Below the pieces are notes generated by a model. The model had not been told where the DNA came from. It worked only from the letters and a program-made list of their open reading frames with translations, and made no database searches. From Candidatus Melainabacteria bacterium (lineage in GTDB: Bacteria > Cyanobacteriota > Vampirovibrionia > Vampirovibrionales > Vampirovibrionaceae), in assembly GCA_902168245.1 (NCBI GenBank), contig CABHPA010000089.1, forward strand, positions 1 to 33,215: a stretch of 33,215 nucleotides of DNA, read 5' to 3'. The translations under genes and the position numbers were made by a program. Positions 1 to 5,293 of the stretch are shown here, piece after piece. The first letter of the stretch is position 1; each line of letters starts with the position of its first letter.

Positions 1-535
1 GTCGTTCCCGCATGCTGACCAGCGTATTCACCACCCGCCGGTTGTAAATGCCGAATTGCGCGGTGGAGGGATCCTGTCGGGCATCGGTTAGGTAGCTGAA
101 CACGGCATAAAACGCCTTGGAGCTGAGCTTTTTCAGGAAGCAGTCCTGCCGTTCCACCCGCTGGGCCAGCACCACATCGTAACCTTCCAGCGCCTTGGCG
201 TACAGCTTGGGGATTTCCTCCGGCACATCCTGCAAGTCGCAGTCCATAATCACGATCCATTCCCCACGGGCATGTTCCAGCCCGGCGGTGAGGGCTAGGT
301 ATTGCCCGAAATTGCGGGAAAACTGGATGCCCCGCACCCGCGAATCCTGATCCACCAGCCGCTCAATAATGGGCCATGCGCCGTCCGGGCTGGCGTCATC
401 CACCATCAGGAACTCAAAATTCGCTGAAATATGCTGCTCCAGCATATCCCGAACTCTCTGGAACAAAGGCTCCAGGGATTCCTCGGCCCGGTAAACCGGC
501 GTAATAATGGAAATAAAAGGCGTATGGCCCGGCAT
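1..535 (-). CDS. Family 2 glycosyltransferase (DPM1/ArnC-like), C-terminus cut off by window edge
   Basis: The visible 178 residues are the catalytic N-terminal part of a GT-A glycosyltransferase. The protein opens with ISIITPVYRAEESL, the nucleotide-sugar binding strand. LMVDDASPDG follows at about 43-52, IQFSRNFGQYLALTAGLEHA at about 71-90, and the metal-binding stretch IVIMDCDLQDVPEEIP at about 94-109. This pattern is typical of polyprenyl-phosphate sugar transferases (DPM1, ArnC, GtrB), which load a sugar on undecaprenyl phosphate at the cytoplasmic membrane face. The membrane part expected at the C-terminus lies outside the window. The ATG at 533-535 has an AGGA about 10 nt upstream. The gene lies 88 bp downstream of a WecE-like aminotransferase on the same strand, so both probably serve envelope glycan synthesis. 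The class is sure; the donor sugar and acceptor are unknown. Confidence 0.9.
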   Translation of the reverse strand, partial: MPGHTPFISIITPVYRAEESLEPLFQRVRDMLEQHISANFEFLMVDDASPDGAWPIIERLVDQDSRVRGIQFSRNFGQYLALTAGLEHARGEWIVIMDCDLQDVPEEIPKLYAKALEGYDVVLAQRVERQDCFLKKLSSKAFYAVFSYLTDARQDPSTAQFGIYNRRVVNTLVSMRER

Positions 536-576
536 TTCGGCTGCTTCCTGCGCTGCGTTCTACGACACAAAACCCC

Positions 577-592
577 AAGGGGCTGTCCCCTT
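577..592 (-). terminator. Small hairpin between the aminotransferase and glycosyltransferase genes
   Basis: A perfect 6-bp stem (AAGGGG/CCCCTT) with a 4-nt loop lies in the 88-bp gap between the two genes. Read on the minus strand it is followed by GGGGTTTTG, a weak T-tract. It could attenuate transcription between the two genes. The weak tail makes a full terminator unlikely. Confidence 0.3.
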
Positions 593-623
593 CAGCCGAG
601 TGTAGCAGAATGCGCGGCGGACT

Positions 624-1820
624 TCAACGCTCCCGGGAAGCCAGTTCAAAGCTTACGCAAGCCGCAATCACCACCTTGGCGACCCGTTCCACCAGTTCCG
701 GCGTCAGGTCGTAGTAAAGCGGCAGGCGCAGCAGGCAATCGGCGTAGCGGGTCACGTTTTCCAGGTTTCGCCCATCGTGGTGCGGGCCGTAATAGGGGCT
801 TTCGTGCAAGGGCAGGTAATGGAACACCGCCTGAATTTTGTCTTTTTTCAGCGTGTCGATGATATAGGTGCGCTGCTCCAGGCTGTTGCACACCAGGTAA
901 AACATGTGCGCGTTGTTGCTGGCGTGTTGGGGAATTTTGGGCAGTTGCGCCAGCCCTTTTTCCGCCAGCGGCTTCAGCAGTTGTTCATAGTGCCGCCAGA
1001 TTTCCAGGCGACGGGACTGGATTTGGGCCATGTTTTCCAGTTGCGCCCACAGGAAGGCCGCCACATAATCGGCGGGCAAAAAAGAGGAGCCGATGTCTTG
1101 CCAGGTGTATTTATCGACCTGACCCCGGAAGAATGCCGTGCGGTTGGTGCCTTTTTCCCGAATGATTTCCGCCCGGTCGATTAGCGCCGGATCGTTCACG
1201 GCCAGCAGGCCGCCTTCCCCGCAGATGATGTTCTTGGTTTCGTGGAAGGAAAAGGTGGACATCTGCCCGAAGCTGCCCAGGGTCTTGCCCTTGTAATACG
1301 CGTCAATGGCGTGGGCGGCGTCTTCAATTAAAAACAGGTGGTGGCGTTGGGTCAGCGCCAGTAGGGCGTCCATATTGCAGGCCATACCCGCGTAATGCAC
1401 CACCACCACGGCCCGCGTTTTCTCGGTAATTAACGCTTCCAGCTTTTGCACGTCAATATTGGGCGTATCCGCTTCGCTATCGGCGAAAACGATTTTGGCG
1501 CCCCGCAGTAAAAAGGCGTTGGCGGTGGACACGAAGGTGAAGGACGGCATAATCACTTCATCGCCCGGTTGCAGGTTCATCAGCAGGGCGGTCATTTCCA
1601 GCGCGTCTGTGCAGGAGGTGGTGAGCAACGCCTTTTTAAAGCCGAACCGCTCCTCAAAGAACCGTTCGCAACGCTTGGTGAAATCCCCGTTGCCGGACAG
1701 ATGCCCCTGATCCAGGCATTCCATCATGTTCACCAGTTCGTTGCCCAGCAGGCACGGCCTGTTAAACGGAATATCAGTGGTGGGGGCGCTGGTGGTTATG
1801 GTTTTTAACAATTGGCTCAT
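624..1820 (-). CDS. wecE: dTDP-4-amino-4,6-dideoxygalactose transaminase (WecE/RffA type)
   Basis: This is a PLP-dependent aminotransferase of the DegT/DnrJ/EryC1/StrS family, 398 residues from the chosen start (E. coli RffA has 376). It transfers an amino group to C4 of a dTDP-4-keto-6-deoxy sugar, making a precursor of envelope polysaccharides. Stretches I recognise from RffA include IPFNRP near the start, PGDEVIMPSFTFVSTANAF at about 85-103, VHYAGMAC at 141-148, IEDAAH with Asp167, FSFHETKN with the PLP lysine K196, and REKGTNR plus FFRGQVDKYTW. Relative to E. coli it lacks two residues after HETKN, before the GEGG. An upstream start at 1892 would add 24 residues that do not look like the family, so I prefer ATG at 1818-1820, although no strong ribosome-binding site is visible. 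The downstream neighbour is a glycosyltransferase, which fits a sugar-assembly operon. Confidence 0.9.
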   Translation of the reverse strand: MSQLLKTITTSAPTTDIPFNRPCLLGNELVNMMECLDQGHLSGNGDFTKRCERFFEERFGFKKALLTTSCTDALEMTALLMNLQPGDEVIMPSFTFVSTANAFLLRGAKIVFADSEADTPNIDVQKLEALITEKTRAVVVVHYAGMACNMDALLALTQRHHLFLIEDAAHAIDAYYKGKTLGSFGQMSTFSFHETKNIICGEGGLLAVNDPALIDRAEIIREKGTNRTAFFRGQVDKYTWQDIGSSFLPADYVAAFLWAQLENMAQIQSRRLEIWRHYEQLLKPLAEKGLAQLPKIPQHASNNAHMFYLVCNSLEQRTYIIDTLKKDKIQAVFHYLPLHESPYYGPHHDGRNLENVTRYADCLLRLPLYYDLTPELVERVAKVVIAACVSFELASRER

Positions 1821-1948
1821 GGTGTACCCGTTGCGCTCAATAACCTGGGATTCTTTTGACGATTGCAACCCAATCCCCCAATTGTATACCATTAGGCCGC
1901 CATAAGCACCTGATGGCCGGACGCGCTCACAACCGGGAAGGCTTATCC

Positions 1949-1975
1949 ATTATAAACGGGGGAGCCCGCCGTCAA
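1949..1975 (-). promoter_or_regulatory. Probable promoter of the wecE-glycosyltransferase operon
   Basis: On the minus strand a perfect TATAAT (1954-1949) is preceded by TTGACG (1975-1970), with a spacer of only 15 bp. Transcription would start near 1941, leaving a leader of about 120 nt. The -35 lies inside the outer end of the large inverted repeat at 1969-2033. The -10 is excellent but the spacer is short, so the exact pairing is uncertain. Confidence 0.5.
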
Positions 1976-2033
1976 GTTGCCTCCCACTGCCAATGGATTG
2001 AGAAGCCATTGGCAGTGGGAGGCAACTTGACGG
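1969..2033. repeat. Perfect inverted repeat, 28-bp arms, 9-nt loop
   Basis: The arms 1969-1996 and 2006-2033 are exactly complementary around the loop ATTGAGAAG. The outermost bases of each arm read TTGACGG pointing outward, so each end could supply a -35 element; the left one is used in the predicted wecE promoter. No T-tract follows on either strand, so this is not a typical intrinsic terminator. It could be a small mobile palindromic element, a regulatory RNA hairpin or a protein-binding site. I see no second copy in this window. Confidence 0.9.
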
Positions 2034-2064
2034 GGTGAACCTGTCCGGGGAAGCTTTACAAATT

Positions 2065-2108
2065 TGTCATGAAACCGTCACAGAAATGTCATGAACGATC
2101 GCCATAAT
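2065..2108 (+). promoter_or_regulatory. Three-unit Pho box with -10 element (PhoB-activated promoter)
   Basis: Three hexamers are spaced exactly 11 bp apart: TGTCAT (2065-2070), CGTCAC (2076-2081) and TGTCAT (2087-2092). The known PhoB box is a direct repeat of CTGTCAT-like units with an 11-bp period, standing in for the -35. Ten base pairs after the last unit comes CATAAT (2103-2108), a good -10, placing the transcription start near 2115 on the plus strand. phoB itself is encoded 1.4 kb away. No protein gene begins downstream; an intrinsic terminator follows at 2212-2244. Confidence 0.75.
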
Positions 2109-2114
2109 GATGTC

Positions 2115-2244
2115 TAGTAACTTCAAAGACCTTGGTTGCCGTTAAACCGCAACCAGGCACTAATGTTACCCCTATTACCCCTAGTAAATAGCATATTGCG
2201 AGTTTTTCCACGCCTGCCTGAAGGACTTCTTCGGCAGGCTTTTT
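2115..2244 (+). ncRNA. Putative Pho-regulated small RNA, about 130 nt
   Basis: This is an inference from a promoter and a terminator with no convincing reading frame between them. The predicted RNA begins just after the Pho-box promoter and ends at a strong hairpin with a T-tract. A first stem-loop pairs 2131-2139 with 2149-2157. A stretch predicted to be single-stranded carries the 9-mer TTACCCCTA twice in tandem (2166-2174 and 2175-2183). Unpaired C-rich motifs like this often pair with G-rich ribosome-binding sites. The only ATG (2164) has no ribosome-binding site and its frame runs through the terminator. The RNA would converge on the 3' end of phoR without overlapping it. Targets are unknown. 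Confidence 0.55.
2212..2244 (+). terminator. Intrinsic terminator of the putative sRNA
   Basis: GCCTGCC (2212-2218) pairs with GGCAGGC (2233-2239). An inner GAAG/CTTC extension closes on a 5-nt loop, and TTTTT follows at 2240-2244. On the minus strand no T-tract follows the stem, so it would not terminate phoR. This directionality is the main reason to believe in a plus-strand transcript here. Confidence 0.8.
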
Positions 2245-2310
2245 GTAGCAAGCCAATTAGCCCGCCAAAACAAACGGCTTGCGAGCCGGTGAACTCTTTT
2301 GTAAAAAAGC

Positions 2311-3468
2311 TTATACGGGCTGGGGATCCACGGTGAAGCTGAAGGTGGAGCCTTCGTTCACCTTGCTGTCCACCCAGATTTCCCCGCCGTGCAGTTGCAC
2401 GATATGCTTCACGATGGACAGGCCCAGCCCGGTGCCGCCCATATCGCGGGAGCGGGCTTTATCCACCCGGTAGAACCGCTCAAAAATGCGGCTGAGGTGC
2501 TTGCCTTCAATCCCGATGCCGTTATCCTTCACATCCACCTGAATTTTACCCTTGCTGTTCTCATAAACGCCAATGGACACTTCCCCTTGGGTGGGCGTGT
2601 ATTTAATGGCATTGTCCAGCAGGTTGGTCAGCACCTGTTGCAGGCTGCTGGAATCCGCCATTACCAGCGGCAACGGCTCCTGGACTGTTACGGAGATCTT
2701 GATTTCCTTTTCAACCGCTTTATCCTGCACCAGCACGAAAGCCTGTTGAATTAAGGTTTGCAGGGATACCGGCGTGAAATCCGGCTTATAGTCCGGCGAT
2801 TCCAGCTTGGAGAGATCCAGCAGATCTTCCACCAGTTGGGTCAGGCGCAGCGAATGCCGGTAGATGACGTTGATGAAGTCGCGGCACACGGTCTGGTCAT
2901 CAATGGCCCCGTCCAGCAGCGTTTCCGAATACCCTTCAATGGCGGTCAGCGGGGTGCGTAGTTCATGCGACACGTTGGCCACAAAGTCCCGGCGCATCTT
3001 CTCGGTTTTGCGAATGTCCGTAATATCGTGAAAGATGATGACGCAGCCGTTCACCGTCTGGCCTGGTTCGGCCTGCGTTTCGGGCAGGTCGTTCTCGCCC
3101 AGCACCGGAATGAAAATAGGCACCATATGCACTTCAAAGAACATTTCCGGGCTTGGCCCCTCTACCAGCGTGATTTCCTCCACGCAGGAGTTGCCGGTGG
3201 CCAGCACGGCGCCCAGCAGGTCGTGGAACGGCTCGTTGCGAATCACCTGGGTGACTTCCCGGCCGCTGACTTCCTCGCTCAGGTGCAGAAAATTCCGAAG
3301 GGACGGGTTTACCTGTAAAATCAGCCCCTGCTGGTCGCAAATTAAAATGCCGTCCCGAAACTCCTTCAACAGCATCATCAGGATGTGCTGCTCCTTGAAG
3401 AGTTGCTTCATGTGGGAAATGGGCTTGCGGGAAGGGCTGTGCGTCTGGTTTTTGGGTGTCATATCCAT
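2311..3468 (-). CDS. phoR: Phosphate-regulon sensor histidine kinase PhoR, apparently soluble
   Basis: This 385-residue histidine kinase would phosphorylate the adjacent response regulator when phosphate is scarce. A PAS-like sensor region spans about residues 30-150 (ILICDQQGLILQVNPSLRNF). It is followed by the HisKA helix with the phospho-acceptor in NVSHELRTPLTAIEGY (His168). The ATPase domain shows the N box NLLDNAIKYTP (about 282-292), DNGIGI (315-320), IFERFYRVD (about 328-336) and GGTGLGLSIVKH (344-355). The HELRTPLTAIEGYSETLLDGA-type region and the pairing with PhoB support the PhoR name. No membrane segment is visible, unlike E. coli PhoR. The start is 24 bp after the phoB stop, so the two are co-transcribed; a Met at residue 20 is an alternative start. 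Confidence 0.9.
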   Translation of the reverse strand: MDMTPKNQTHSPSRKPISHMKQLFKEQHILMMLLKEFRDGILICDQQGLILQVNPSLRNFLHLSEEVSGREVTQVIRNEPFHDLLGAVLATGNSCVEEITLVEGPSPEMFFEVHMVPIFIPVLGENDLPETQAEPGQTVNGCVIIFHDITDIRKTEKMRRDFVANVSHELRTPLTAIEGYSETLLDGAIDDQTVCRDFINVIYRHSLRLTQLVEDLLDLSKLESPDYKPDFTPVSLQTLIQQAFVLVQDKAVEKEIKISVTVQEPLPLVMADSSSLQQVLTNLLDNAIKYTPTQGEVSIGVYENSKGKIQVDVKDNGIGIEGKHLSRIFERFYRVDKARSRDMGGTGLGLSIVKHIVQLHGGEIWVDSKVNEGSTFSFTVDPQPV

Positions 3469-3492
3469 ACTCTGCCGGTTGGCTTCAGGGCG

Positions 3493-4215
3493 TCAGGGGG
3501 AGCCGGATTTGAGCGGCTCCGAGATTTTAAGGCGATAACCCAGGCCGCGCACGGTTTCCACCATGTCGCGGGCGGCGCCCAGCTTGGCCCGTAGGCGCTT
3601 GACCTGGGCATCCACGGTGCGATCCATCACCGATTCCGCTTCCTCCTGCCACACTGCCTCCAGAATCTGCTCGCGGGTTTTCACCCGGTTGGGCTGGTTC
3701 ACCAGCGCCATCAGGATTTTAAACTCGGTGTGGGTCAGCGGCACTTCCTGGTCTTCCACCAGTACCCGGAATTCTTCCGGCAGAATGCTCAGTTTGCCCA
3801 GACGAATGTACTTGCTGTCGGCCTGATCCCGGCTGCGCTGGCTGGCGGTGCGGGCTAAAATGGCCTTGACCCGCAGCATCAGTTCCTTGGGGCTGAAGGG
3901 CTTGATGACGTAATCTTCCACGCCGCATTCAAACCCCGTGACCCGGTTGTATTCGGAGGAGCGGGCGGTGAGCATGATGATGGGAATGTTTTTGGTGCGC
4001 GGGTTGGCCTTTAAGTCCCGGCAAATGTCGTAGCCGGAGCGATCCGGCAACATGAGATCCAGGATGATCAGATCTGGCAACCGGCTCTGGAAGTTGGATT
4101 CCACCGAGGAGCCGTTGTAGGCGCAATCGACCTCGAAGCCTTCCTTTTCCAGATTGTAGCGAACCAGGTTCACCAGGTCTTTTTCGTCATCGACGACCAG
4201 AATACGGGCTTTCAT
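3493..4215 (-). CDS. phoB: Phosphate-regulon response regulator PhoB (OmpR family)
   Basis: The 240-residue protein has a receiver domain with the acidic pair D9/D10, the phospho-acceptor in IILDLMLPDRSG (Asp53), the conserved Thr in IIMLTARSS and Lys in YVIKPFSPKEL. A C-terminal winged-helix DNA-binding domain follows (LTHTEFKILMALVNQPNRV, then MDRTVDAQVKRLRAKLG and a terminal VRGLGYRL). Full length matches PhoB/OmpR proteins. It would bind Pho boxes such as those at 2065-2092, 5025-5044 and possibly 13742-13758. It lies 67 bp downstream of an unrecognised gene that begins behind a Pho box, so it is probably autoregulated. Naming as PhoB rather than another OmpR-type regulator rests on the PhoR partner and nearby Pho boxes. 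Confidence 0.9.
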   Translation of the reverse strand: MKARILVVDDEKDLVNLVRYNLEKEGFEVDCAYNGSSVESNFQSRLPDLIILDLMLPDRSGYDICRDLKANPRTKNIPIIMLTARSSEYNRVTGFECGVEDYVIKPFSPKELMLRVKAILARTASQRSRDQADSKYIRLGKLSILPEEFRVLVEDQEVPLTHTEFKILMALVNQPNRVKTREQILEAVWQEEAESVMDRTVDAQVKRLRAKLGAARDMVETVRGLGYRLKISEPLKSGSP

Positions 4216-4282
4216 GCTGCGCTCATTGCCTATGTGACACGATTACGGGCGAGGTTTGGCCACTTTTGTAACCAGGATGAGA

Positions 4283-4963
4283 TCATATCGAAAAGGCGGG
4301 TTTGGCAAAAGCGGGTTGAACGGCAAATTGAAAGGGGTTGGCGTTTGGAGGGCGATAGGTGATGGGTGCGTTATTGCTACGGGCGAAGGTAAGGGGCTGG
4401 TGCCGAAGCGGTTCGGACTGGGCAAAACGAAGGGCGACGGCGGCGGGATCGGGTTTTGACTCGGCCCTTTTATGGCCCTCATGAGAATCGGGGCGATTCT
4501 CATGAGGGCCATCCTTTTCCTTGTCGTCGTGTTCAAGCTTGGGTTCGGCTTTCTCTTCATCGGCCAGAGAATTCCCGTCGGGGCCGAGATCTCGGTTGAA
4601 TACCGAGCGGCTGATTTTTTCGGCGCAGAAGTTGGCGGTGCAGCCCAGCACCATCAGCGTCAGGGGGCGGTTTTTGGTCAGTTTTTGCAGGCTGGTCTTC
4701 AGTAGGGACTCCTTGGCGGACTGGCTGGCGATTTTTTGGGCCAGGCTGACCAGTTGGTCGATGATGATGGAGTAGATGGAAACCTGGGCAACCGTCAGCG
4801 CTTCGCCGCGGGCGATATTCCTTTTCAGCTCCGGGTCGGCGTTTCTGGCATCGTAGTAGCGAAAACCGCTGCCCACGGATTTGACCGCCGACGTGTAAAG
4901 ACCGGCTTCCAGGACTTTTTTTACGACGGGGTTCAAACAAAAGGTGGCGGTGGGAATCATCAT
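4283..4963 (-). CDS. Unrecognised protein, first gene of the putative Pho-controlled phoBR operon
   Basis: I do not recognise this 226-residue protein. Residues 1-125 look folded and mostly helical (LTVAQVSIYSIIIDQLVSLA near 56-75), with one short hydrophobic stretch, RPLTLMVLGCTANFC, around 99-113 and three Cys. From about 130 onward it is charged and then Pro/Ala rich (PPNANPFQFAVQPAFAKP), so probably disordered. A perfect DNA palindrome (4472-4512) encodes residues 151-164 at the start of the disordered part. No clear signal peptide or Shine-Dalgarno is visible; ATGs at 4963 and 4960 are alternatives. A Pho box at 5025-5044 ends about 60 bp upstream and phoB follows 67 bp downstream, so it is probably induced by phosphate limitation. 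Confidence 0.7.
   Translation of the reverse strand: MMIPTATFCLNPVVKKVLEAGLYTSAVKSVGSGFRYYDARNADPELKRNIARGEALTVAQVSIYSIIIDQLVSLAQKIASQSAKESLLKTSLQKLTKNRPLTLMVLGCTANFCAEKISRSVFNRDLGPDGNSLADEEKAEPKLEHDDKEKDGPHENRPDSHEGHKRAESKPDPAAVALRFAQSEPLRHQPLTFARSNNAPITYRPPNANPFQFAVQPAFAKPAFSI
4472..4512. repeat. Perfect 19-bp-arm palindrome inside a coding region
   Basis: Arms 4472-4490 and 4494-4512 are exactly complementary with a 3-nt GGG loop. In RNA this would be a very stable hairpin within the coding sequence of the gene at 4283-4963. It preserves the frame and encodes a His/Pro/Glu-rich stretch. A palindromic element inserted in frame is possible. Confidence 0.9.
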
Positions 4964-5010
4964 GGGGGTGAAGATCCAGTTATTGCTGACAAATGCTGCT
5001 TACATGGGGA

Positions 5011-5044
5011 ATCGTATGCAAGTCCTGTGACATTTATATGACAG
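5011..5044 (-). promoter_or_regulatory. Pho box and -10 upstream of the unrecognised gene-phoB-phoR operon
   Basis: On the minus strand 5044-5025 reads CTGTCATATAAATGTCACAG, an excellent fit to the E. coli Pho box. TGTCAT (5043-5038) and TGTCAC (5032-5027) are 11 bp apart, and a degenerate third unit, TTGCAT, lies another 11 bp on (5021-5016). TACGAT (5016-5011) is a plausible -10 exactly 10 bp after the second unit, the same geometry as the site at 2065-2108. Transcription would start near 5004. Confidence 0.8.
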
Positions 5045-5293
5045 CGCTTTGCGCGGGCCTTGCGCTCAACATGTCAAAGCCAAAAGGCATGACGTTGTTG
5101 CTATTGGGGAGGGTTCGCCACCTGTCCCCGGAAAGCCCGGCCTGAATGCGGGCCTATATCATGGGCTTTGGCGGGGCTTTACTGCTTTGAATAAGTTTTG
5201 TGAAAAAAAATTAAAGAAACTGCTTACTGTTTCGAAAATACGATATGGGAACGGATTTTCGTTTTCTGTTTATTTTTTAATTGACGGATTGGT
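5045..5293 (+). other. Gene-free leader region with stacked hairpins upstream of the GGDEF-EAL gene
   Basis: No gene is visible. The first half is GC-rich and can fold into three consecutive plus-strand hairpins. These are 5073-5093 (GTCA/TGAC plus GCC-AAAA-GGC), 5106-5129 (GGGGA/TCCCC with inner GGT/ACC) and 5132-5169 (AAAGCCC/GGGCTTT with inner GGCC/GGCC). The second half (5190-5290) is AT-rich, with a TACGAT (5239-5244) that could be a -10. The hairpins could be a structured 5' leader or a separate RNA. I could not match them to a known riboswitch; in particular the c-di-GMP riboswitch core is absent. Confidence 0.4.

Noticed and set aside
4200..4282. Pho box directly upstream of phoB
   Set aside because: Only a single TGTCAC is present on the minus strand (about 4237-4232); the partner 11 bp away is missing.
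4256..4560. Plus- and minus-strand alternative reading frames around 4256-4560
   Set aside because: They arise from the Pro/Arg-rich disordered tail and the perfect palindrome of the gene at 4283-4963. Neither has a ribosome-binding site.
5040..5190. c-di-GMP riboswitch ahead of the GGDEF-EAL gene
   Set aside because: The hairpins are real but the conserved GEMM core sequences are absent.
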